The translations under genes and the position numbers were made by a program. DNA of 42,115 nucleotides from Purshia tridentata. Its lineage: Eukaryota > Streptophyta > Magnoliopsida > Rosales > Rosaceae. The notes under the pieces are model-generated. The model saw nothing but the letters and a program-made list of their open reading frames with translations, had not been told where the DNA came from and searched no databases. Each line of letters begins with the position of its first letter. The stretch's first letter is position 1. Of this stretch, positions 20,828-31,560 are shown piece by piece. The stretch is from NCBI GenBank assembly GCA_003254885.1, contig QANT01000065.1, forward strand, positions 1-42,115. Reading direction: 5' to 3'.

Positions 20828-21606
20828 TGTTGATGCAAAAAACTGGGTGCTCTTTGAATCAACATGGATGAGGAAAGGTAGACTTGGTCTTGCTTCTTTC
20901 GATCTTGAATCTTTGATAACTCCTGTATGAAAATGGAGAACAACAGTGGGAACTTACACCAGTGAGGTGTTAGCTAAGAACCTTCCGGTGTATGAGTTAG
21001 AAAATAGTAAGGAAATCACGTGATCAATCTCAAGAGCTAGGCTTGAAATTAATCCAGATGATATATGTTTTCTGTGTATTCTCTCCTCTTTTTTTTTCGA
21101 TCCCTCTGAAAGTGGGAGAAATAGGCTATTTATAGGCAAAATACCAGATACCTGCATGTAGATGGGCGGCTGTCAATGGGCCACGTGGAGACATCTGTAT
21201 CGTTCATTTTACCCACTAAGCCACTTGGTCATTAAATGCAGGCATGGTAGGTTGGTGAGGGGACGAAGCAACCGTCAAGTCATGCCATCCCTGTGTCAGA
21301 TAGAAGACTTTTGCGCACCCAATACTTGAGTTGATGTCCCTTAGAGAATGTGTACTGCAGGTCGATACCGACATGATCTGTATGGAACCGATCCGATCCA
21401 ATCACTACCGAACTGTCCTGTGAGACCGACCCCGATCTGGGTAGATGAGACGAACTGTGGTTGACTCCACAGGTCTCTGAGTTCGGCTCGGTCATGACAT
21501 ACTCAGAGTTGAGGCATCCCTTCGGTCAACGGTCAATGCGATGAGCAGGGGACAGGTGTCGGGTACCCACCCGTGGACTGTACGGATGCCGATCCGAGCA
21601 CTAACA
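20828..21606 (-). repeat. 3' LTR of the Tat element (779 bp)
   Basis: On the minus strand it begins TGTTAGTGCTCGGATCGG and ends TTTTTTGCATCAACA. A TATA box CTATAAATAG lies at 21126-21135. Confidence 0.95.
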
Positions 21607-21620
21607 GAAGTCCCCCAGCT
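21607..21620 (-). other. Polypurine tract
   Basis: The minus strand reads GCTGGGGGACTTC immediately before the TGTTAG of the 3' LTR, the expected plus-strand primer for reverse transcription. Confidence 0.75.
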
Positions 21621-21887
21621 ATCTAGGCAAACCTGAGGTGTTTACTTGGATAGCTGACCTCTTGAATCCGAGCTCGGCATGACGGGATTGCGATCTTTGG
21701 CGTCCCATCTTCCCTTCCACGTGGCAGCAAACGTATGGCGCACAGTCCCCAATGGGTCAGGCCCATTTATTGTTGCTGTAAACAAGAAGACGTCGCTTCG
21801 GTTGTCAACCCATGGGTGTCTGACAGGTGGCGCAATCTGACGGTGCAACCTTTCAAATTCGGACGGCTGGGATACGTTGAGCTCGGC

Positions 21888-21895
21888 TATAAATA
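21888..21895 (+). promoter_or_regulatory. TATA box of the antisense gene
   Basis: A consensus TATAAATA preceded by GAGCTCGGC lies about 30 bp upstream of a pyrimidine-rich leader. It is on the plus strand, opposite to gag-pol, and would drive the three-exon gene at 22193-24522. Confidence 0.65.
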
Positions 21896-21973
21896 ACTCT
21901 TCCCTCTTCTGAAAATTCACTTTGCTTTCACTCTGTTGCTCTGCGGAATTGCTGCGAAACCATCCTCGCGTTT

Positions 21974-22029
21974 CTTGTTGCATTCCAGTGTTCGCAAGAT
22001 CCTTGTTGCATCCCAGTGTTCGCAAGATC
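21974..22029 (+). repeat. 28-bp tandem duplication in the antisense-gene leader
   Basis: Two adjacent copies of CTTGTTGCATNCCAGTGTTC plus GCAAGATC, with one mismatch, lie just before a strong splice donor (ACT|GTAAGT at 22047). Confidence 0.9.
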
Positions 22030-22192
22030 CTCTTTCTTCAGAAACTGTAAGTTTGCATCATCTTCACCTGCTTTTTCTTCTGTTCTTGATTTTCTGCATT
22101 TTCTGGGTTTGGATGGGTTCTTTGTGTTTTTCCCTAAGTTTCTGCGCATGAAGGGTTTGTGGTGATTGAAGAAGAAGGGTGAAGAGTTAAGG

Positions 22193-24522
22193 ATGTCTTC
22201 AGATTCTGAGTTCGAAACTGGCTCTGGCGAGGCCTTCGAAGGTGAGAGTGGATCTGGGTCATCGAGGACACAATCCGAAGACTTGGAAGTTGCAGTGGAA
22301 GGTGCTCGGCCTGGTTCCACCGGAAGCAGATACGACCTGATAAGAGAGGAAGTGACTTCGGCCTCTTTTCAAAGAGCCTCAGTAGTGGTACTGGATTCAG
22401 AAGGGGAGATTGACGAAGAGGAGGCCCCTCAAAACCCTAGCCGAACTGACGAGGGTAATACTGAAGGAGGTGAAGACCTGACCGAGAGAGTTGCTTCGGA
22501 GGAGGCTGCAGAAAGGGACCGAGGGAAAGAAGCATCGACTTCTGCTAGGGCCTCGGTAGTGGACCCTGAGTACTACGAGGACAAGGCTTGGAAAGCCGAT
22601 GCAATCCCCAACGAGATGCAGGAATGGGAGATCGAGAAGATGCGCACTCGGTTCCGCATCCCTGGCTCTGTTCTGATGGAGCTCCCTGCCGAGGGAGATA
22701 AACCGAGCCGACCCCCGTCAGGTTGGGTCACCCTCTACCCTGAGATGATGGAGAATGGGGTGAGACTTCCCCTCCACCCATTTCTGCAGAGGTGGCTGTC
22801 TGCGATCGGGCTTGCTCCTCACCAACTAAACCCGAACGTCTATCGGGATATACTCTCCATGCACATTCTGTGGCATGAGGTGAATGGCCGTGAGCCACAC
22901 CTGGACCACCTCATGTATTGCTATGAGCTGAGGACGAAGAAGTCTAAACGGGGGTTCTACAATCTTCAGGCGACTGGCAAGAAGTTGATAGAAGGAAACC
23001 CTTCAAGCCAGAAGCACTGGAAGAAAAAGTACTTCTTCGCCTCCGGCAATTGGGAGTTTGCCGACCTTGACAATCCCCCGGAACATCGTGTTCCGAGGTG
23101 CTTTAGGGAACCAGGTAGACTTAGGGACCCGATCCGAACCCAGACCACATCTTCATTGCATACCTATGCATATTATGAAAATGCTCGTATACATATATTT
23201 TGTTCTTTTCTCACTCGTAAACTTCGCTTTTGTAGTTCTGTGGGGAAAGTGTAGCCTAACAGCAGAACGCCGAGCCGAGCTTGTAAAAGTGCAGGACCAG
23301 AGTTCACTCAAACGGTCGTCGGCAAGCCTTCTTAGTGGAGCTCTGATCGGGTCGACTGGAATCAGCTGGTTCGCGCCAAAGAGAGATCCTCGGCTCGCGC
23401 GATCGATGGTGCTGGAAAAGGGAGATCCGGAAGCCAGGGCAAAGCTGAGGGCCCTTTCCAAACCAGGAACTGAGAGGACCTCGAGGGGCGATTCGCGCTC
23501 TTCGACGCCTCAGGCGACGGGGGGCCAGGGGTCGGCCGGTGCTGGGAGAGAGAGAGAGAAGGTGAAGGCAACTACCGCCCCTACCCCTGGCCCTTTGCCT
23601 TCCCAACAGGAGGTTGGTGCCCATCGAGCCGAGAAGAGGAAGGACTCCAGCTCGGTGGAGCATAGGGAGAAAAGGAAGGACTCTGGCCCGGTAGAGGAGC
23701 CGAGAGAGAAGAGGGTTCGGAGCGGACCCGAGCCTGAGGAGGATGATCATCCCACAGTGGCTTTCTTTTCAGAAGCCAAGGGTTTTGGGGAGTGCGCGAG
23801 CGCCCTCCTGACCCCTGGCTTCTATAAGAACAGGTTGTGGGATGGGATTGCCAACCCGACCCTCGACTTCAAGGCCCGTGAGTGCAGTAAGCAGGCCGTC
23901 TACGTAAGCTTCCAACTGCTTGACCCTTCGACTTTTAATCTCTTTTTCCTTGCTTTCATCTAACATGCATATGTTTTGTTTTCAGCTTGCTGCTATGCAG
24001 CATGATTTGGCGATGGCGGCTATTAATTCAGGTAGCACCGTTCGGGCCTACCAGACGAAAGTCCGGGAGCTTCGAGAGGCTGGGGAGAAGGTGCAGGCCA
24101 AGCTTAAGATTGCCGAGGCGAAGGTGGTCTCTGAGGGGGCGAAGGTGAACGACCTCCGTGCTTGGAAGAGGACACTGGAGGCTAAAGTGGAGGAAGGGTG
24201 CGCCGCTCTTGAGAGGACCGAGCGCTGAGTTACGGAACTCTCCAAGCACAACTTGGAGCTTCAGAGTCAACTCCTGGCAGTACAGAGGAAAGCTCAAGAT
24301 GATATTGAGCAGTTTGCTGAGGAGGCTCGGGTCGATGGGTTTTTCGATCTCATCGAGAGGCTTCAAGAGGCGCGTCCGGAGTGGGACCTCAGTTTCATTA
24401 CTAAGGATGAAGGACCCGTTCCGGGCGCTGCTGCTGAGGGAACCGACGCTGAGCAAGGGTCGGCGTTAAATGCTGGCGGTCCTCCTCCCACTGAGCCGAA
24501 CACTGATGCCGCTCCGAAGTGA
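22193..24522 (+). pseudogene. Antisense additional gene of the Tat element (gypsy-type putative transposase domain, Transposase_28-like), three exons, one stop
   Basis: Coding exons are 22193-23114, 23236-23903 and 23986-24522, with GT...AG introns of 121 and 82 bp whose phases (1 and 0) keep a single frame. The total is about 708 residues. Exon 1 begins with a Ser/Glu-rich acidic region. From about residue 145 it carries a domain with PSGWVTLYPEMMENGVRLPL, then HPFLQRWLSAIGLAPHQLNP. This matches the plant gypsy-type putative transposase family (Pfam PF04195, from memory). Exon 2 is basic and low-complexity with nuclear-signal-like KRKDS and EKRVR runs. Exon 3 is a long coiled coil. A single TGA at 24226-24228 in exon 3, most simply a CGA-to-TGA change, interrupts it. 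A further 5'UTR intron starts at 22047. Start chosen: first ATG in frame; the open frame to 22166 has only TTG. The role of this protein is unknown. Confidence 0.8.
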
Positions 24523-24882
24523 TCCCTTTGTTTTTTTTTTTTGTTTAATATTTTTTGTGTTCCCCTGATCCGATCTGTGGATCGGGGGTCAAACTTGCTA
24601 TGAATTTGAATCGAAATGTTCTCCTTCTGATCAACTCTCAAGTGTTTATTTTCCGTTTTGACCTGTCTACTCACTATAACAAATGATGATAATGACAAAC
24701 TTGGCCCTTCGGATAGTGGAATACGTAATAACCAATACATAATAACAAAGTGTGGACCTCGCCTTGGAACACATATTAACCAAGTGTATAGACCTCGCCT
24801 GGTTTGAGCAAAAGAACAAGGACCACACTGGTTTGAGAGTTTAAAAGTTTTGTTCGGTTCATAGCACGCCGAGCGAGGGTCT
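24523..24882. other. Tat element spacer downstream of the antisense gene
   Basis: A T-rich run (24528-24548) followed by ATTTTTTGTGTTCCCC, perhaps the 3'UTR of the antisense gene. Then come degenerate units of the neighbouring minisatellite (GACCTCGCCT..., GCCGAGCGAGGGTCTAGTA). Confidence 0.5.
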
Positions 24883-25343
24883 AGTATGAACCACGTTAGC
24901 TCGGACAAGGGCGTTTAGAGACCTTGTCTGGTCTGTAACTTGCTGAGCGAGGGTTTAGTAAAAACCACGTTGGCTCGGACAAGGTTGTTTAGAGACCTTG
25001 TCTGGTCTGTAACTTGCCGAGCGAGGGTTTAGTAAAAACCGCGTNCTTGTCTGGTCTGTAACTTGCTGAGCGAGGGTTTAGTAAAAACCGCGTTGGCTCG
25101 GACAAGGGCGTTTAGAGACTTTGTCTGGTCTGTAACTTGCCGAGCGAGGGTTTAGTAAAAACCACGTCGGCTTGGACAAGGGCATTTTAGAGACCTTGTC
25201 TGGTCTGTAACTTGCCGAGCGAGGGTTTAGTAAAAACCACGTCGGCTTGGACAAGGGCGTTTTAGAGACCTTGTCTGGTCTGTAACTTGCCGAGCGACGG
25301 TTTAGTAAAAACCGCGTTGGCTCGGACAAGGGCCTTTAGAGTT
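24883..25343. repeat. 74-75-bp minisatellite in the Tat element, about 6 copies, with one N
   Basis: Units begin CTTGTCTGGTCTGTAACTTG at 24923, 24997, 25046, 25120, 25195 and 25270, each containing GAGCGAGGGTTTAGTAAAAA and CTCGGACAAGG. Spacing is 74, 49, 74, 75 and 75 bp. The short 49-bp interval contains the only N in the window (25045), so a unit is probably truncated or collapsed by assembly. A more diverged unit precedes it (24840-24920). It lies between integrase and the antisense gene. Confidence 0.9.
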
Positions 25344-25491
25344 TTTGGGACAAACATTTCTAGGATAAATAAGGGATATATTAGACCTTGCATACAATTG
25401 ATCCAATTTACAATGTTATTGGAACTGAAGCAGTTTGGAAGTTACCGACCCGATCCCCCATTGTTTGTCGAGAAAACTAGTAAGGTAGGGG

Positions 25492-25785
25492 TTACTGGTA
25501 GTAGGCCTTTAAGTGTTCGGCATGCCAGTGGAATTTTTCAGGTCTTCCATCTAGACTGGCGAGGCCATAGGTTCCGGGCCTGATCACTTTAGTTACGCGG
25601 AAGGGTCCGTCCCAGTCCGGATCAAAGGCGCTTCTTTTTACGTCCAAAGGGTTCTTCCGCATGACCAAGTCCCCGGCTCGGAATTGTCTGGGTCTAACTC
25701 TTTTGTTGTAATACTTATTTACTTGCTTCTGATAATTCTCTTTGTAGAGGCTAGCCTTGGCACGCCTCTCTTCAACCAGATCCAA
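25492..25785 (-). pseudogene. Integrase C-terminal part of the Tat polyprotein, out of frame
   Basis: It encodes LVEERRAKASLYKENYQKQV, then the chromodomain-less C-terminal beta-barrel region with RQFRAGDLVMRK and PDWDGPFRVTKVI, and ends HAEHLKAYYQ. It is separated from the preceding integrase frame by a 7-bp tandem duplication near 25800-25815 (repeated CGTCGTT/CGACGAA units). Confidence 0.85.
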
Positions 25786-27208
25786 GTTGAACAGGAGTCG
25801 TTCGTCGTTCGTCGTTGAGGTGCTGGTCGTAAAAATTGGAGCGTAACGGAGGTGCTCCCATCTCTACGGGCGCGACTGCGTCGTCGCCGAAGGCGAGCGC
25901 GAAAGGTGTTTCTTTGGTGGAGGTCCGATGGGTAGTTCTGTATGACCAAAGCACTTCTGGTAAGAGCGTGGGCCAGTTCCCCTTGGTAGCGCCGAGCTTG
26001 GATTTAAGAGTCTTCTTGATTATCTTATTGACGGCTTCAACCTGCCCATTCGCTTGGGGATGGTATACTGAAGCGAAGCGAAGGTTGATGTTGTAGGTAG
26101 CGCAAAAGCTTCTGAATTCCTTACAGTTGAACTGTTTCCCATTGTCTGTGATGATCGTATGAGGCACCCCGAACCTGCATATGATGTTCTTCCACACGAA
26201 ACTGATAATTTTTTCCGCTCGGGTACTTCGCAAAGGCTCCGCTTCTGCCCATTTGGTGAAGTAGTCCACGGCAACAATTGCCATTTGGACCTGACCTGGG
26301 GCCATAGGGAGAGGTCCGATCAGATCAATCCCCCACTGAGCGAAGGGCCATGGGCTAAAAATAGGAATGAGCTGCTCGGGGGGCATGGTGGATGTTGGGG
26401 CAAATTGCTGGCATTTGATGCAGGCGCGGGCCGTCGACAACGCGTCTTGGTGCAGTGTTGGCCAGAAGTAGCCCTGTCTGATGGTTTTGTACGCCAAGGT
26501 TCTTCCCCCAGCATGATTGCCACTTCCCGCATGGATTTCCTCCAGAATTGATTTCCCCATCTCAGGGGTAACGCACAGCGAGAATGGTAGGGTGAAGCTT
26601 CGCCGATAAAGTTTCCCTTCAATGATAGTGAACCGAGCCGATCGTCGTCTAATCTTCTGACTTTCTATTTTGTCCGGTGGGAGTGTCCCTATCATTAGAT
26701 AGGTTGTAATGGGTGTCATCCAGCTTGGTTCTGCATGTGTAAGGAGACTAATCTGCTCAGTTTCAGTCACGGCTGGCTCATTCAATACTTCCACTAGAAT
26801 CTTCTTTGAGCGTCCAACATCTGTGGTCGAAGCAAGTCTAGCCAAGGCATCGGCTCTCATGTTTTCGGACCTTGGGATCCTGCTGATGGTGTAGTTTTCG
26901 AATCCACAGAGTAAATCCTTGACTTTGGTCAGATAAGCCGTCATACTCGGATCTCTTGCCTCGTAATCCCCCAGGATTTGGTTTACAACCAACTGTGAGT
27001 CGCGGAAGACGTCTAGATGTTTGGCCCCCATTTCTCTTGCAAGTCGGAGCCCGGCGAGAAGCGCTTCGTACTCAGCCTCGTTGTTTGTGGTTGAGAAATT
27101 AAAACGCAGGGTATATTCCAGATCGGCTCCTTCGGGGGAGATGAGTACTAGCCCGGCTCCGCATCCAGCGGCGTTGGCTGATCCGTCCACATATAGTGCC
27201 CAAGACAA
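25772..27208 (-). pseudogene. Second (archaeal-type) RNase H and integrase of the Tat element
   Basis: Residues 1-130 are an RNase H with YVDGSANAAGCGAGLVLISP, NNEAEYEALLAGL, FRDSQLVVNQI and MRADALARLAS, supplying the acidic D-E-D residues. This extra domain marks the Tat lineage. Integrase follows: a zinc-binding region (HAGSGNHAGG...CIKCQQ), then the catalytic core with GIDLIGPLP, ITDNGKQF and PQANGQVEAVN (D, D, E). The frame differs from that of the preceding RT part (27222-28337) and ends early at the 7-bp duplication. Integrase would insert the cDNA into the genome; the broken frame makes this copy defective. Confidence 0.9.
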
Positions 27209-27221
27209 AGGGTTTCGTCTC

Positions 27222-28281
27222 TTATTGGGTGGACGTACACGGATTTTTCAGGCATGGATCGGACTGGATTGAGTCATTTGGTTCGGTTCCTGTGCATTCA
27301 CAGATGAAATCCGAGATCGCTTGGGCTCGGATCGACATCCTGAGCTCATATGATATGTCGAATTCCCCTAATTCAATAGCCCACTTTATAAGTCTTCCCG
27401 AAGTGTCAGGTTTGGAGAGCACCTGTCTCAGTGGCTGATCCGTGCGCACAACGATGGCGTGGGCCTGGAAGTACGGCCGAAGCTTCCGAGCTGAAGAGAT
27501 CAAAGCCAGCGCAAATTTTTCCGATCTTGGGTACCTTGTCTCAGCATCCAGCAACGCTTTGCTAGTGTAAAATACAGGGCACTGTTGTCCAGCCTCTTCT
27601 CGGACCAGAACCGAACTCAGAGCGGCATCCGAAACGGACAAATAAATGTATAATTTTTCTCCGACCTTGGGTTTGGACAGGATAGGCGGCTGCCCCATAT
27701 GATCTTTCAAGTCTTGGAAAGCTTGCTCGCACTCGGGAGTCCATACGATGGTCTTACCCGCGCCCTTTAATGCTTTAAAGAAGGGTAAGCATCTATCTGT
27801 AGACTTGGATATGAACCTGTTAAGCGCAGCAACTCGACCGGTCAGGCTCTGGATTTCTTTTTTGGTTTTGGGGGATCTCATGCTAATGAGGGCCTGAATT
27901 TTTTCTGGGTTCGCCTCGATCCCCCTTTGGCTGACCACATACCCCAAAAACTTTCCAGATTCAACCCCGAAGACATACTTTGCAGGGTTCAACTTCATCT
28001 GGTATTCTTTTAGGACACCAAACATCTCAAAGAGGTCTCTGACATGATCATCTGCCCTGACGCTTTTTACCAACATGTCATCGACATACACCTCGACGGT
28101 TCGTCCGATGGATGCCTTGAACATGTGGTTCACCAAACGCTGGTAGGTGGCTCCCGCATTTTTCAGTCCGAAGGGCATCACCTTGTAACAATAGGTCCCT
28201 CGATCGGTGATGAACAAAGTATGTTCCTGGTCACTCTTATGCATCAAGATTTGGTTGTATCCTGAATATGCATCCATGAAG
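27222..28281 (-). pseudogene. Reverse transcriptase (distal part) and first RNase H of the Tat element
   Basis: After the duplicated segment the frame continues RT with the fingers/palm sequence KVMPFGLKNAGATYQRLVN and the catalytic EVYVDDMLVKS, then LGYVVSQRGIEANPEKI. The degenerate first RNase H/tether follows: FYTSKALLDAETRYPRSEKF, VVRTDQPLRQVLSKPDTSGR and ELGEFDISYELR. The frame ends at 27222, a few codons before the second RNase H, which is in another frame. This is a small indel or a frameshift site. Confidence 0.9.
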
Positions 28282-28384
28282 CACCTTGTAACAATAGGTC
28301 CCTCGATCGGTGATGAACGAAGTATGTTCCTGGTCACTCTTATGCATCAGGATTTGGTTGTATCCTGAATATGCATCCATGAAG
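28179..28384. repeat. 103-bp tandem duplication inside RT
   Basis: 28179-28281 and 28282-28384 are adjacent copies differing at two positions. Both encode the DAYSGYNQILMHKSDQEHT segment. Because 103 is not a multiple of three, the second copy throws the RT frame out. Confidence 0.97.
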
Positions 28385-31300
28385 CTGAGGAGTTCGTGAC
28401 CAGTGGTAGCATCTACCAATTGATCGATTCTGGGGAGAGGGAAACTGTCCTTCGGGCAGGCCTTGTTCAGATCGGTGAAGTCGACGCACAGTCTCCACTT
28501 CCCGTTGTTTTTCTTGACCATGACCACGTTGGCCAGCCAATCCGGATAATGGACCTCTCTGATGAAGCCATTCTTCTGCAACTTCGAAACTTCTTCAGCC
28601 ATGGCTGCGTATCGAGTGGAATCGTACGCCCTTCGCTTTTGCCTGATCGGCTTGAATGTGGGATCGATATTCAGTTTATGCGTAATGACTTCCGAAGATA
28701 TTCCCGGCATGTCATCGTATGACCATGCGAAAACTTCGGCATTTGACTTTAGGAAGGCGAGTAGATTTGCCTTTTGAACCGATCCCAACTTAATCCCAAT
28801 TTTGATGAGCCGATCTGGTCGGTCTTCAGAAATCCGTACCTCCTCCCAACTTTCTGCTGCGGAAAGCTTGGCAGTATTCGGCTCGTCTGTCATGGCAGCC
28901 ACCTTGTGTGTGCATAATCCGGTCGGTTCGGATATGATGTTCATTTCTTCAGAACCACCAATGTTCTCCTTTTGTTTGATGGACGCTGCGTAACAGGTCC
29001 TAGCCGAACATTGGTCGCCCCTTATTGTTATGCAGCTTTCTCCTACCGGGCATTTAAGTAGGAGATCGGCATAGTGGACAATACAGTTCAGGTCGACCAG
29101 CGCGGGTCGTCCTAAAATGATATTATAGGCAGATGGCCTGTCCACTACGACGAAGCACACTAGGCAAGACTTTTTCAGGGGGTTCTGCCCTAAGGAAAGG
29201 GTAAGATTGACATGCCCCTTGGGTTGTACCACTTCTCCACCGAAACCTATCAGCGCCGGCGTATCGGTCTCAAGCTGTTCATACTTGAGACCTATCTTCT
29301 GGAAGGCCGAGTAGTAAAGCACGTTCACTGCACTTCCGCCGTCCACAAACGTCCGGGCCACTGTGACCCCCTCGACTTCCGCCACGATGACCAGAGGGTC
29401 GTAGTGGGGGCGAACCAATCCTTGTCTATCTTCAGACCTGAAGGTTACGGGGTTCCAGTTTCGGCGTTGTCTCTTCGTGCCCTCCACTTCTTCCGTCACC
29501 ACAGAAAAAGAACCACGGGCATGGCTCACCCGGCGGACGTACTTCTTTTGGGCACGGTTGGAGTGACTGGCGGAAGAAGGTCCGCCGCTGATGGAGGAGA
29601 CGTTGGCGTTCCTCACTTCGTCACTTACGACCAGCTCCGTGGTGTTGGGTTGACGATCCTTTCGGGTTCTTGCCAGGAATTGGGGAATCTTACCCGCTCG
29701 GGCAAGAGTTTCCACTGCGTCTCTGAGGGCATAACAATCCCTCGTTGTGTGACCATGAGCCTCGTGATATTTGCAGTAGACTCCCTCTTTGCGAAACTTC
29801 GGAGGGACCCCCTTCATCTTCCTTGGGACAGGAAGCTCGGCTCCGATTTTTTCGTGGATGAGCTCGAGATTGGTATTAAGGGGGGTGTACTCCGTGAACA
29901 TTACCTCTCGAGGCGCTCTCCCGCTGTTGGAGCCTGAAGCTTTCTGCTTCTTTGGAAACGGCCTACTTTCTTCGGTTCGGCCCTCTTTCCTTTTGCTGTT
30001 CAAGTCAGTCCTGAGGGCGTCCACTCGACTTTCCCACTCTTCGGCCCTTGCCCACTTGGTAGCTTCGGCCGAGAGCTCATCATATGAGGTAGGGGGATTC
30101 CTCATCAAGTGAGATCGGAGATCGCCGGCGCGCAGCCCCCGCATCAGGCAATTACGCGCAGTTTTATCGTCGCAATCCCCGTACTTGGTGTATTCAACGT
30201 TGAACCTTATGAGGAATTGTTTCAAGGACTCCCCTTCCCGCTGTTTGACGAGGGATAAATCGTCAAGATTGTAGATGCGGTCCGACACAACCATGTATCT
30301 GGCCAAGAACATCCTTCGCAGCTCGGCGAAGGTGTCGATGGAGTTTGGTCGGAGAGATCGGAACCATGCCCGAGCCGGCCCTCTCAGCGTGGAGGGGAAA
30401 ATCCGGCATTTCGTCGCCTCAGAGGCACCTCGAGCCTCCATCACATATCTGAAATTGTCCAGATGGTCTTCAGGATCTTTGGACCCATCGTATTGATCAA
30501 TTTTGGGAGGCTTTGTATCCCTGGATACCTCTGCGTCCATGATGCGCCGCGTGTAAGGAAAAGGTAGTTCCTCGTCAGGATCAGTTCTACTCGTTTGTCC
30601 TCTTCCTCGTTCGGCCTGCCCAATCCTGTCATGGACTGTCCGGATCTGATCGTTAACCAAATCCCGGAAAAGGGCGTTCATGTCTTGCGGAATCGGTGCG
30701 GGCCTTGTTTCGGCTATATCCTCCGATCGGTTACCCAGTCTCTGGGAAGCTGGCACGCGAGTTCCCAAGCTTTGGGAAACAGGAAGACGCTCGGCAGGGC
30801 GGAGAGGTGCCTGCAACCTTTCATGGATTGACCTCCGGCTCGGCGTCGGGCGCCCGGAGGAAGATTCTTCAGCATGATCTCTCCGGCGGGCATCACAATG
30901 GCTGGTGAACTGGGATGCTTCCCACTCTGTTTCGGCTGCCGAGCCTTGATAGCCGCTCGGTTCGGGCGTATCCCTGGCCTGACGCCCTCTTCTGGCATAA
31001 GCAGCCTTTTTTTGCGAGAGAACGAGGCGGGCGTTCAAGAAGTCCATCTGTTCTTCCAAGGGCATGCTGTGGAAGCCTGGGAATATACCCCCTTCTTCCT
31101 GGAGGGCTGGATGGGCAGCAATGTCGGCAGAGGTGATTTGCCTCTGTCGACGTCCGGGGCTGCGCTCGGGTCTTGGTTGACTGGTCCCAGGGCGTAACCC
31201 AGGGCGGTTAACCAATTCCAGTTGTGACCTGTGTCGACGCAGCTCTTCTTCCTGCTCAGCTTGCTTCTGCATCAGCTCAGCGTTTTTTCTCAACAGCTCA

Positions 31301-31467
31301 TTTTCAGCCATTAAGTGGCGCTGAGTCTCTCTTAGCAACTTGTTGGCTGCTTTGACTGTGCCAGGGGTTTTTGCTTTCTTTCCTTCGTTAGGAGTTCTTG
31401 GCCCCATCGGAGGAGTTCCCTCTGAAGCCTTTGACTGAGAAACGATATGGTGGCTTTCCTGACTCAT
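28285..31467 (-). pseudogene. gag, protease and proximal RT of the Tat element, one frame up to the duplication
   Basis: The frame starts at ATG 31467. Residues about 40-85 form a charged coiled coil. A capsid/gag domain spans about 315-480 (KIDQYDGSKDPEDHLDNF, RGPARAWFRSL, FLIRFNVEYTKYG). A CxxH...H...C knuckle lies at about 565-578 (CKYHEAHGHTTRDC). The aspartic protease has its active-site motif FVDGGSAVNVLY near 709 and ILGRPAL near 784. RT begins near 960 (PIRQKRRAYD, NNGKWRLCVDFTDLNKACPK). The frame runs into the 103-bp duplication and stops at 28237. Gag packages the RNA, protease matures the polyprotein and RT copies it. Everything up to the break is open, as expected of a recent insertion. 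Confidence 0.92.
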
Positions 31468-31539
31468 GATCGCGGTGACTGAGGTGTTGATAAAAGTAGG
31501 AGGAGGCGGTTTGCACGGTGGCTTAACGAACTACGTCTC

Positions 31540-31557
31540 TTCCCACAGACGGCGCCA
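31540..31557 (-). other. Primer-binding site
   Basis: Three bases after the 5' LTR the minus strand reads TGGCGCCGTCTGTGGGAA. Its first nine bases (TGGCGCCGT) fit the 3' end of plant tRNA-Asp. The rest does not, as is usual in this lineage. Confidence 0.7.
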
Positions 31558-31560
31558 ATC

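Noticed and set aside
24883..25343. A CRISPR-like array
   Set aside because: The units are contiguous 74-75-bp tandem copies without unique spacers, inside a plant retrotransposon.
29212..29937. A 241-codon plus-strand open frame opposite gag/protease
   Set aside because: It overlaps recognisable gag-protease coding on the minus strand, has no family features, and its composition is the shadow of the GC-richer coding strand. Other plus-strand frames across 25.8-31.2 kb were dropped for the same reason.
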